In this document: piece after piece, positions 6,666 to 13,394 of the stretch
Position numbering within the stretch: the first letter of the stretch is position 1
Layout of the letters: every line of letters begins with the position of its first letter
Assembly (NCBI GenBank): GCA_046734815.1
Contig: JBKPRZ010000718.1
Span: 1-13,452 of the forward strand
DNA from: CAVYGB01 sp046734815
GTDB lineage: Bacteria > Myxococcota_A > Polyangia > Fen-1088
Direction of reading: 5' to 3'
Length of the DNA: 13,452 nucleotides
Made by a program: the position numbers and the translations under genes
The notes under the pieces: generated by a model
What the model was told of the DNA's origin: nothing
Databases searched by the model: none
The model's input: only the letters and a program-made list of their open reading frames with translations

Positions 6666-6820
6666 AGGAAGACGGCGTCTCCCTTGGTGTTCGGGCAGGT
6701 GCGGTCACACCCGCATCCTTCAGGAGTGGGACCGTTGGTTCCGCCGCAAGTGATGTTGTTTCCAGTGCCGCCTGCGACCTCCTCGAGGTCCTGCTGCTTC
6801 GGGTTTGTGTCATCGCTCAT
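6656..6820 (-). CDS. RiPP precursor peptide 3 (short leader)
   Basis: This 54-residue peptide was read directly from the minus strand. ATG is preceded by GGAGG with a six-base spacer, and TGA is at 6658-6656. The leader MSDDTNPKQQ joins straight to DLEEVAGG (11-18), so the LPxLDExAVEEIP block found in peptides 1 and 2 is missing. The core has ITC (23-25), GCGCDRTCPNTK (35-46), with Cys at 25, 36, 38 and 42 and Thr at 24, 28, 32, 41 and 45. Within the gene, 28 bases encoding the DLEEVAGG region (6767-6794) are identical to 6489-6516 in peptide 2, showing recent duplication. It is the first gene of the tandem array. If leader binding by the modifying enzymes needs the LxLD box, this peptide may be processed differently or not at all. 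Confidence 0.8.
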   Translation of the reverse strand: MSDDTNPKQQDLEEVAGGTGNNITCGGTNGPTPEGCGCDRTCPNTKGDAVFLGP

Positions 6821-6886
6821 GTGTGTCCTCCGGTGTCAGGTTCATGTGGAGTGACGCGCGTGCGGGCCGCCTGCCTTCACCGACCT
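6813..6886. repeat. Direct repeat copy B (5' leader of precursor 3)
   Basis: This is the gap-free counterpart of 6592-6665. It includes the start and ribosome binding site of precursor 3 and extends into the intergenic region shared with the divergent flavin oxidoreductase gene. Confidence 0.8.
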
Positions 6887-6934
6887 CCATCTCATCGTCA
6901 AAAAGGAAGTAGGCCGTCCGGGCGTCATCATGAT
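6821..6934. promoter_or_regulatory. Divergent intergenic region between precursor array and flavin oxidoreductase
   Basis: These 114 bases separate the first precursor gene (minus) from the likely start of the oxidoreductase (plus) and must carry the promoters of both. They hold the GGAGG of precursor 3 (6827-6831) and a 10-bp palindrome CATCATGATG (6926-6935). I see no clear -35/-10 or ECF-type GGAAC-spacer-GTT pair. The promoter role is inferred from layout. Confidence 0.45.
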
Positions 6935-7954
6935 GTGCAAACGACTTCCGCCATCTCCCGGGAACCTTCGCTTCAGCTGTCCGTGCTGGACGTCGGCGTG
7001 CTGCAACTCAGTGTTCGGCTCGCGCCGCGGGTCGAGGCGCTGGGCTACCACCGGTACTGGCTGTCAGAGCACCACGGCGAAGGGGCCATCTCCAATCCGA
7101 CGCTGCTCGTCCCGGTCATCGCTGGACTGACCGACAGCATCCGGGTCGGCACCGCCGGCGTGCTGCTGCGGTACCAGAGCCCGCTTTCGGTGGCGGAGAA
7201 TTTCCGGGCCCTGAATCGGCTGTTTCCAGGGCGCATCGATGCCGGCATGGCCCGCGGTGGGACTTATCCCGCCCTGGGGGCCGCCCTCGCCGATGGGCGC
7301 TCGCAGAACTATTCGCCGGGCGACCATGCCGCGAGAGTCTTGGAGGTGCAGCGGCTGCTCACCGGTCGGATACCCCCCGATCACCCGCTGGCTGGTCACC
7401 GTGTCGATCCGCCGCTCACGGGGGCGGGACCGCCCGCACTGTGGGTCCACTCGACCTCGCCGGAAGGAGCTCGGCTCGCGGCCAGCATCGGCTGCCACTA
7501 CGCGTTTCACGATCATTTCAATCGCAAGGTCGGCCCCACCTCCGTGCAACATTATCTCGCCGAATTCCGGGCCAGTCCGGAACTGGAACGGCCGATCTGG
7601 GCGATCTGCGTGGCAGGATACTGTGCAGAGAACGACGCCGACGCGCGCCGGGTCTCGGCCCGGATGCTCGCCGGAATGCCCGAGGGACGATCGCTGGTCG
7701 TGGGAACCATGACCTACTGGCGGGATCAGCTGGCAGAGCTGTCACGAGTCTATCAATCGAGCCAGTTCATCCTTCAGACGTTCGCGGGCAGATACGATCT
7801 CGAGCAACAGGTCGACTCGCTCGCGCGGATCGCAGAGGTGGCCCGTTCGCTGGCCGCGCCTGGCGCAGATGGTCGGGCGATCGGGTCAGCGGACCGCTGG
7901 CAGACTGACACCAAGGATGGAGTCCCAGATCGGCTCTTCGCTCATCCGGGGTGA
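6935..7954 (+). CDS. Luciferase-like (LLM class) flavin-dependent oxidoreductase
   Basis: From the GTG at 6935 this is a 339-residue protein of the bacterial-luciferase superfamily. LSVLDVGV (15-22) matches the usual LSVLDQSPV start. EALGYHRYWLSEHH (34-47), IRVGTAGVLL (69-78), SPLSVAENFRAL (82-93) and FPGRIDAGMARG (97-108) are the hallmark TIM-barrel motifs of this subfamily. Members oxidise or reduce substrates with FMNH2 or F420H2. In lanthipeptide clusters, relatives called LanJC reduce dehydroalanine to D-alanine using F420H2, so a tailoring role is possible, but its sequence looks closer to general FMN-type members. It is divergent from the precursor array, and its last 69 bases overlap the end of lanC on the opposite strand. 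The start is uncertain: in-frame GTG codons extend to 6821, but that would run through the precursor's ribosome binding site. Confidence 0.85.
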   Translation: MQTTSAISREPSLQLSVLDVGVLQLSVRLAPRVEALGYHRYWLSEHHGEGAISNPTLLVPVIAGLTDSIRVGTAGVLLRYQSPLSVAENFRALNRLFPGRIDAGMARGGTYPALGAALADGRSQNYSPGDHAARVLEVQRLLTGRIPPDHPLAGHRVDPPLTGAGPPALWVHSTSPEGARLAASIGCHYAFHDHFNRKVGPTSVQHYLAEFRASPELERPIWAICVAGYCAENDADARRVSARMLAGMPEGRSLVVGTMTYWRDQLAELSRVYQSSQFILQTFAGRYDLEQQVDSLARIAEVARSLAAPGADGRAIGSADRWQTDTKDGVPDRLFAHPG

Positions 7955-9049
7955 CAGGAGCGCGAGCAGAACCCCGGCGCGGCCGAAGCGGAAGCTGCTG
8001 ACGGTCAGGTGCCTCACCTGCAGCGCACACTCGTCGAGCAGCCGTTCATTCGCCGCCTGGAACACGGTCTCGCCGGTCTCCCGGTACATTCGCCAGTACA
8101 CCTGCGCAATGACCGAGGAGCCACAACACAGGTCGATCCGGCCCGGCCGACCGGCCGTGGCGCCATCAGCGTGGCGCCGGGCCTGTTCGCGCAGGCGCTC
8201 GAGCGCGCGCTCCGCGGAGGTCGCGTCTCCGGTCGCATTGGCGGCGAGCCAGCAGGCGCGAAAGACACCCGTATCGCCGACACACCAGGGCTCGCCGAGC
8301 TCAAGCGTGCCTTCCGATCCCTCGGGGCCGAACTCCATGCGGCCGAATCGATTCGGCCCGGGGCGTTCCCGCGCCCAGAGCGCCTTCAGCCCCGCGCGCG
8401 CGAGGTCGGCCGCCTGCCCGTGTCCGCCTCTGGCCAGGGCCGCCAGGGCAACCAGGGTGCCGCCCATACCGTGAACCATCCCGAACTCGGTCACCGGTTC
8501 GGCCGGCACGCTCGCCCCGCGCGCCTTCGCGTAGGAGGACGGGGTGTGCCAGATGAGGCCCCCCCGGCTCGGCTTCGCGGCCTGCGCCAGCGCCTCGACG
8601 ACCGCCCGCCCCAGTTCCAGCCCGCTGCCGGCGCGCGAACGGAGGCTTGCATACAGGGCTAATCCCGCGACTCCGGACTGCATGCTCGCAGGTGGCAGTC
8701 CAGACACGCGGCCGAGCAGCATCCGGTCGATTGTGACCAGGATGTCTTCTGCATCGGTATAGGTGGCGAGAACGAAACCCAACCCCGCGACGCCGGAATG
8801 CAACGATGGCCCGGGCCGCATGGTATTCGCGTCCTGGATGGCGCGCGTCAACCAGGGAGCGACGTCGATGGTCGGATCGATCCGGCTGAGCGCGCAGGCG
8901 AAAACGGCGGCGCCCACAGACCCTTCGAGGCCGCGCCGAGCGCGCTCGCCCGCGAGCGCGACCAGCGTTTCCCGCGCCAGGCCGAGCGGCGTTGGGCCGG
9001 GGATTGAATCGGGCTCGAGATGGAGAGCCACGGTGGGAGGTGGATTCAT
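7886..9049 (-). CDS. lanC: LanC-like lanthionine cyclase with Cys-Cys-Gly zinc motif
   Basis: This 387-residue protein starts at ATG 9049, which overlaps the stop of the sigma factor gene (ATGA). It has the repeated helix-barrel motifs of LanC: HSGVAGLGF (84-92), QSGVAGLAL (124-132), FGMVHGMGG (189-197, His193), WCVGDTG (255-261) and LCCGSS (307-312). LanC binds zinc through Cys in WCxG and Cys-His in CHG, activating precursor cysteines for Michael addition to dehydroamino acids. Here the third ligand position is Cys309, giving Cys256, Cys308 and Cys309. WCYG also reads WCVG, so the usual Tyr is lost. The length is typical of a complete LanC. It lies upstream of the precursor array in the same orientation but is separated by the opposing oxidoreductase gene. 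Role by context: ring formation in the three precursors. Confidence 0.9.
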   Translation of the reverse strand: MNPPPTVALHLEPDSIPGPTPLGLARETLVALAGERARRGLEGSVGAAVFACALSRIDPTIDVAPWLTRAIQDANTMRPGPSLHSGVAGLGFVLATYTDAEDILVTIDRMLLGRVSGLPPASMQSGVAGLALYASLRSRAGSGLELGRAVVEALAQAAKPSRGGLIWHTPSSYAKARGASVPAEPVTEFGMVHGMGGTLVALAALARGGHGQAADLARAGLKALWARERPGPNRFGRMEFGPEGSEGTLELGEPWCVGDTGVFRACWLAANATGDATSAERALERLREQARRHADGATAGRPGRIDLCCGSSVIAQVYWRMYRETGETVFQAANERLLDECALQVRHLTVSSFRFGRAGVLLALLSPRMSEEPIWDSILGVSLPAVR

Positions 9050-9537
9050 GGATTGAGTCCGTAGATGGATTGCCGCAGCGTTTGCCGGGTCCGATGAATC
9101 GATGCTGCGACACCGCCGGCGGTCATTCCCAGTCTCCGCGAGACCTCCTCCTGCGAGTGACCTTCGATCAGGCACTGCTGGGCGATGTCCCGCGAGTGCG
9201 CGGGCAGCCGCGTCCACGCCTGAGTCAGGTGGCTGTAGGCCAGAGGGGTTTCACATCCGGTCAGGTCCATGGGCGCAGGCTGGTTCATCCGGACATGCGC
9301 GTTCGCGCGCACGCGGCGATGACGAATGGCGCTGAACCACCGGTTGCGCATGATGACCACCAACCACCCCGGCAGGTTGTTCGGGTAGCTATCGGTGTGC
9401 AGGGCCTCGATCGCGTGCAGACAGGTGTCCTGTACCAGGTCCCGGACGTCCGCTTCGTTCTTGCAAAGGCGACGAGCCCGCGCGAGCAGCAACGGGACGT
9501 GTGTCGGCACTTCGTCGATGAGCGTGGCACAGATCAT
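9046..9537 (-). CDS. ECF-type RNA polymerase sigma factor
   Basis: This 163-residue protein starts at ATG 9537, with GGAGTGG a few bases upstream. The frame is open further upstream, but that part is Pro/Arg-rich and not sigma-like. Region 2 (about 10-78) includes LARARRLCKNEADVRDLVQD and WLVVIMRNRWFSAIRHRR, the promoter -10 recognition and core-binding helices. Region 4 (about 100-157) has LPAHSRDI followed by the helix-turn-helix SQEEVSRRLGMTAGGVAASI and RTRQTLR, for -35 recognition. No anti-sigma factor gene is adjacent. Its TGA overlaps the start of lanC, so the two are translationally coupled. Extracytoplasmic-function sigma factors control some lanthipeptide clusters, and this one probably regulates lanC and perhaps the precursor array. 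Confidence 0.9.
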   Translation of the reverse strand: MICATLIDEVPTHVPLLLARARRLCKNEADVRDLVQDTCLHAIEALHTDSYPNNLPGWLVVIMRNRWFSAIRHRRVRANAHVRMNQPAPMDLTGCETPLAYSHLTQAWTRLPAHSRDIAQQCLIEGHSQEEVSRRLGMTAGGVAASIHRTRQTLRQSIYGLNP

Positions 9538-9791
9538 GTTTCCACTCCGCGTGTCCGCGCGATGCGCTCCCGGCAGCGTTGCATGACCAGTGCCGGCGCC
9601 AGGCGGCGTGCGGAGAGAGGCTCGCGCCCCAACCTCGGGCCGGCCGCGGTCCACCGGTCCGTGTTCGATAGCCACGGGCCTCGGCGGCCCGAGAGGCCGC
9701 TCTATCGCGGCCAGCCCGGGCAGCAGCAGGCACGCCGCCTTTTGCGGCACGGCCGTCGCCATCGCGCGTGTCAAGCCAGGGAACGACCGTC
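9538..9791. other. Divergent intergenic region, sigma factor versus glycosyltransferase remnant
   Basis: These 254 bases contain no gene that I can support. The open frames through it are Pro/Arg/Gly-rich in every phase. It should contain the promoter of the sigma-lanC operon. A TTGACA occurs on the minus strand at 9774-9769 but has no matching -10 element at the usual spacing. Confidence 0.35.
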
Positions 9792-10110
9792 ATGGACGCG
9801 CCTTCGCACCCGAAGCTGCTGTTTGTGACGCCCGCGCGTTTCTACCCGGAGGCCCGCCGGGGCGCATCGCGGTCGGCGCTGGAGCTGCTGCGGCGCCTGG
9901 CCGGACGGGGCTGGGACGTGGAGGTCATCTGCGCGACGACCGCTCTCGGTCATGACCGTGATCTCGGGTTTCCGTGCTGGCGGGTGGTCGATCGCGGGAC
10001 GGGCGATCCGGACCAGCGGCACGCCGCCTTCGCCGACCCTCTGCTCGATCGGCTGCGGGCGCGTCCGCCCGACCTGGTCGTCGGTCAGGCGCTCGGCGCC
10101 CCCGCCCGCT
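9792..10110 (+). pseudogene. Truncated glycosyltransferase N-terminus
   Basis: From ATG 9792 the protein reads LLFVTPARFYPEARRGASRS, then ALELLRRLAGRGWDVEVICA. This is the first beta-strand, glycine-rich loop and helix of a GT-B fold (GT4-like) glycosyltransferase acceptor domain. LLDRLRARPPDLVVGQALGA (ending near 10100) matches the next Rossmann-type strand. After about 10110 the frame becomes Pro/Arg/Ser-rich nonsense, because the DNA from 10121 onward is in use by a different gene in another frame. A full enzyme would have about 350-400 residues with a C-terminal sugar-nucleotide domain, which is absent. The ribosome binding site is weak (AGGGAA at 9777-9782). It is a deletion remnant. The right boundary is approximate. 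Confidence 0.6.
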
Positions 10111-10129
10111 CGCCCGAACCGCCGCCCTG

Positions 10130-10210
10130 TTCCAGGGCTGCCTGGACGGCTCCTGCACCGCCGGCTCGGACACCGGCTGGGTCACGCTCGACACCCGCAC
10201 CAACCAGTTC
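10130..10210 (+). repeat. 81-bp direct repeat, copy 1
   Basis: This segment encodes FQGCLDGSC...WVTLDTRTNQF. It aligns over the same length to 10628-10708, with mostly synonymous differences outside a variable middle. The two copies come from the tandem discoidin-like domains. Confidence 0.75.
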
Positions 10211-10627
10211 CCTCTCGGCAGCACCGCCCGCTTCCAGACCAATACCTACTCGTTCAGCAACACCACCGCCTAACAGCAGTACCGGTTGCGCTTCACCGCC
10301 AACCAGGGCTCCACCAACCGCTTCCAGGTCGCGGAGATCCAGATGTTCGATGGCGGCGGTTCGGGCGGAGACCCGGAGCGGACCGAAGGCGGAGCCGCCA
10401 GCGGCAGCGGAACGCCTTGCAACACCGCCACCGAGACGGTAGCCGCGGCTTACGACAACCGGATGACCAGCGGCGACTTCAGCAAGTGGTGCGTGACCAG
10501 CGCGCCCAGCACCGGCAGCCCGATCTCAACCGTCTACAACTTCGCCGGGACCACCGCCTTCGCGGTCACCCGCTACACCATCACCACCGGCAACGACGTT
10601 CCCACGCGCGACCCGCGCGACTGGACC

Positions 10628-10708
10628 TTCCAGGGCTGCCTGGACGGCTCCTGCACGGTGGACTCCCCCACCGGCTGGGTCACCCTGGATACGCGGACCA
10701 GCCAGTTC
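10628..10708 (+). repeat. 81-bp direct repeat, copy 2
   Basis: This is the counterpart of 10130-10210, encoding FQGCLDGSC...WVTLDTRTSQF. It is near the point where the second discoidin-like domain is cut off. Confidence 0.75.
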
Positions 10709-10766
10709 GCCGGGGCGGACCACCAGCTGGTTGCAATCGATAGGGAGTCCTGAACTCCGGCCTCGA

Positions 10767-13394
10767 TCATGCCCCGGTGACCTCGACCAACTGCACGTCG
10801 CTGGCGGTGTTGCCGGTGGCGTCGCGCACCTCCAGCGTCACCGTATACAGGCCCGCGGACAGGGAGACCGTGGTGGTCACGCCGGTTTCGGTCCGACAGT
10901 CCATGGGCCCGGGGCCGGCGATGTGCCAGTGGTAGCTCGAAATCGGTGCCGCCAGGCTGCGCGATCGCGATCCATCGAGCACGAGCTGCACGCCGGTGCC
11001 GCGCTCCGCCTCGGTCAGGCAACGGTCGGGCCCGGCATCTGCCAGCAGATCGCCCAGGAAGTCGGCGACCGGCAACTTCACGCGGATCGGGCTCGGCCAC
11101 ACGTGGGCCATCGGCTGGGCGACGCGTTCGAATCCCTCGAGCGCCAGCTTGGCATCGACGCTGTAGGCACGTCGCCCGTCGGGATGCACGTATTCGTAAA
11201 GGGGGATCGTCCCTGGCGCTCGATCGCCCGCTCCCGGGGCCACGGCGTGGAACAGAGGCGGGGTGGGTGGGTTCGCGCCGACGACCAGGCGCCTCGACGC
11301 GCACGCCGGGCCTGACCAGGCCACCGGCAGGGTCGCGGCGCTCGGGCGGTCTGGCGCGAAAAAGGCAGCCGCGACCGGCGGCGCGTCGGATGGGAGTGAG
11401 CGCTTGGTGACGAGCGCCCCGGGCGTGGGGCCGCCAAGGTCGTAGACCGGTACCGGCAGCACCAGGCGCGGGTCGGCCAGATCCAGCCGGTACATGATCT
11501 GGTTGTATTCGTAGCGCGGCGTGGGAGGGCCGCTGCCCGCGAACGCCTTGGTGTAGGTGCCCTCGACGAACACCACGCGGCCACCGTCGCGATCGAAAAA
11601 CGGGTGCTGGCGTGGGTTGTAGAAGGTGTAGCTGTCGTGGGTGATGATCTTGCGCGCGTAGACCCATGGGCCCAGCGGCGTGTCGCCCTCGGCGTACCAG
11701 ATCTCGCCCATGAACGAGGTCCCCCCGATCTGCTGCACCATCTGGACGAAGCGGCCGCGATGGGCATTCCACGCGCGCGAGCTGTTCTCGTGGACCTGGA
11801 TCGCGGCACCGGTATCGACGTCTTGCACATGGCCATCGAGCGCCTGATCGCGACCCACGCCCGCCGCCGCCAGCGCCTCGGGGGTCGTGCGAGCGGCGCC
11901 GGCCCGCCACGCGTACGCCAGTGTGCCGTCGGGCGCGCGCTCGAGGGTCGGCGACCCGGCGGCGAACGCGCTCCAGACCTCGTGGCGCGCACGATCGAGG
12001 AGGGCCTCGGCGGTGGCGGGAATGCGCAGCGGTGGCTGGTAGTAGACGTAGGCGCCCGATCCGTGGCGCACGAGAGTCGGGTGTCCCTCGGGAATCACGC
12101 CGCCCTCGAGCGGATAACCGGATACCACGCGCTGGAAGAGGCCACGCTCGTCGTCGAAGCGGACCAGGCCGCGCTCCAGCGCCGACAGGTCGGGCGCCGC
12201 CTTCATGTATGCGGCGAACAGCCACGGGCGGCCGGCTGCGTCGGGCACGGCTATCATCGCGCCCAGCCAGGTGGGCCGGTTCGACGGCGCGATGTCCTCG
12301 ACCATGGGGCGCGAGAAGCCCTTTTCGTCCACGAAATAGCGGAGGTTCACCCCCCGATCGGGCGCCAGCCCGCCCCGCCCCGGCAGGTCGGACTCGGCGC
12401 CCGAAGAACGAAAATTGCCCAGCGGGTACGCGGCCCGTTGGGTGTCGCCCCAGATCCAGAACACCTTGTCCCGATAGATCGCGGTCTGGACCGTGTCCTG
12501 GCCCATCACCAGGCCGTTGATCACCGGCCGCTCCGTTGGCGCCGTCAGACCCAGCAGGACGCTGTCGCGGTAGATCCCCTGCCCGGTCACCCGGTACAGG
12601 CGCTCGGCGACGTTCACGCGCTCGACCTCGACCAGGGCGCTCTTGCCCGCGATCGCCGTCAAGGTCAGCGTCGGACCACCCGGCAGCCGGTACCCGTGCG
12701 CGCGGACCGCGAACGGCTGCGTCCCGGTCAGCTGGTCGGGATCGCACAGCGCGATCATCCCCTGGCTGTCACTGTCGTGCTCGTCGGCGCCAGCGGCGGC
12801 CAGAGTGACGAGCGGTACCCCGCGCCGGGTGGCGCGATCGACGATGCGGACGGCGAAACAGGCGTCGGGGCCCGGCACCGGTCCCCGGAGCAAGCGCGTG
12901 TGCAGGTCGCCCGCCGCCGGAGCCGGGGTGTCCGCCGTCTTCGTCATCGCGATCTCGCCAGCGCCACCCTCGGCAGGGCGCAGCACCTTCCCGCGTATAC
13001 CGAACCCGTCGGGCGCGATCTCGTATCCGGCCCGCGTGGCCGTGAAGTGGACGTCGGTGTCCATCAGCCCGGGCTCGTAGAAGGCGACCAGGCCATTGCG
13101 GTCGCTCACCAGCGCGATCTGGTTCGTTGTCAGCAGCCGCGCGCCGGCGATGGGCGCGCGCGTGACCGCATCGACGACGCTGATCTTGAAGAACCGGTGT
13201 GTGACGCCGGCCAGCCCCGGATCAGCCTCCGGCGGCGCCGCTCCTGGATCGGGGGCCACCTTCGACCCCGCCGGGCCGCACGGCTCGACCATGCTCCGGC
13301 GGGCGTCTGGCCAGGGCACGACCACCCCGCCGCTGCGGCAGGCCATCAGTGATGTCAGGAGCACGCACACCGACGGGAAGCGCCGCTGGACCAT
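10767..13394 (-). CDS. Large multidomain surface lipoprotein ending in a PKD domain
   Basis: From ATG 13394 this is an 875-residue protein; a TTG at 13412 would add six residues. The signal ends in LMAC with acylated Cys19. Two beta-sandwich regions follow, with text typical of carboxypeptidase-regulatory or Ig-like folds (VVDAVTRAPIAGARL, about 73-87; VRIVDRATRRGVPLVTL, about 182-198). The centre (about 295-650) has repeated strands with VFWIWGDTQ, GEIWYAEGDTPLGPWVYARK and MYRLDLADP, resembling five-bladed beta-propeller glycosidase-like families (DUF4185/GH43 type). A segment near 730-770 (LYEYVHPDGRRAYSVD) recalls the DUF5648 repeat. The C-terminus (about 785-875) is a PKD-like domain (LVLDGSRS, SSYHWHI, GLYTVTLEVRDATGN). 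It may be a surface-anchored carbohydrate-binding or hydrolysing protein; the catalytic residues cannot be assigned by eye. It is convergent with the discoidin remnant, 13 bases away. Confidence 0.85.
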   Translation of the reverse strand: MVQRRFPSVCVLLTSLMACRSGGVVVPWPDARRSMVEPCGPAGSKVAPDPGAAPPEADPGLAGVTHRFFKISVVDAVTRAPIAGARLLTTNQIALVSDRNGLVAFYEPGLMDTDVHFTATRAGYEIAPDGFGIRGKVLRPAEGGAGEIAMTKTADTPAPAAGDLHTRLLRGPVPGPDACFAVRIVDRATRRGVPLVTLAAAGADEHDSDSQGMIALCDPDQLTGTQPFAVRAHGYRLPGGPTLTLTAIAGKSALVEVERVNVAERLYRVTGQGIYRDSVLLGLTAPTERPVINGLVMGQDTVQTAIYRDKVFWIWGDTQRAAYPLGNFRSSGAESDLPGRGGLAPDRGVNLRYFVDEKGFSRPMVEDIAPSNRPTWLGAMIAVPDAAGRPWLFAAYMKAAPDLSALERGLVRFDDERGLFQRVVSGYPLEGGVIPEGHPTLVRHGSGAYVYYQPPLRIPATAEALLDRARHEVWSAFAAGSPTLERAPDGTLAYAWRAGAARTTPEALAAAGVGRDQALDGHVQDVDTGAAIQVHENSSRAWNAHRGRFVQMVQQIGGTSFMGEIWYAEGDTPLGPWVYARKIITHDSYTFYNPRQHPFFDRDGGRVVFVEGTYTKAFAGSGPPTPRYEYNQIMYRLDLADPRLVLPVPVYDLGGPTPGALVTKRSLPSDAPPVAAAFFAPDRPSAATLPVAWSGPACASRRLVVGANPPTPPLFHAVAPGAGDRAPGTIPLYEYVHPDGRRAYSVDAKLALEGFERVAQPMAHVWPSPIRVKLPVADFLGDLLADAGPDRCLTEAERGTGVQLVLDGSRSRSLAAPISSYHWHIAGPGPMDCRTETGVTTTVSLSAGLYTVTLEVRDATGNTASDVQLVEVTGA

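Larger units (their letters stand above)
10121..10753 (+). pseudogene. Discoidin/F5-8-type-C-like repeat protein, fragment with internal stop
   Basis: A single frame covers two partial copies of a discoidin-like (galactose-binding-fold) domain. Copy 1 has only its C-terminal half: FQGCLDGSC, TGWVTLDTRTNQF, FQTNTYSFSNTTA and, after a TAA at 10271-10273, QQYRLRFTANQGS and FQVAEIQMF. The stop replaces the tyrosine expected in A-Y-Q-Q-Y, so a one-base TAC or TAT to TAA change explains it. After a Gly-rich linker, copy 2 begins with ETVAAAYDNRMTSGDFSKWC and runs to TGWVTLDTRTSQF, then breaks off at about 10711. Such domains bind glycans or surfaces in secreted proteins. The N-terminus, signal peptide and end of copy 2 are missing, and the left end abuts a broken glycosyltransferase. 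The gene is not functional as it stands. Confidence 0.65.

Noticed and set aside
6821..6934. N-terminal extension of the flavin oxidoreductase to the GTG at 6821
   Set aside because: It would cover the ribosome binding site and promoter area of precursor 3, and the extra residues do not fit the family start.
6926..6935. CATCATGATG palindrome as an operator for the divergent promoters
   Set aside because: It is only 10 bp, could occur by chance, and covers the likely start codon of the oxidoreductase; mentioned in the intergenic entry but not claimed as a site.
9050..9217. N-terminal extension of lanC to 9217
   Set aside because: It would overlap the sigma factor region 4 in another frame; the ATG at 9049 overlapping the sigma stop is a better start.
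9538..9774. N-terminal extension of the sigma factor to 9774
   Set aside because: The extra 79 residues are Pro/Arg/Gly-rich and not sigma-like; ATG 9537 has a GGAG-type ribosome binding site.
9769..9774. TTGACA on the minus strand as a sigma operon promoter
   Set aside because: No acceptable -10 element lies 16-18 bases downstream, and it is over 200 bases from the start codon.
10573..12747. Long minus-strand frame (724 codons) in a second phase
   Set aside because: It overlaps the lipoprotein in another phase and shows Arg/Pro/Gly-rich low-complexity sequence only.
11604..13352. Long plus-strand open frame (582 codons) opposite the large lipoprotein
   Set aside because: It is antisense to a well-supported lipoprotein and rich in Arg/His/Gly/Ala, as expected for a GC-driven shadow; it has no recognisable motif.
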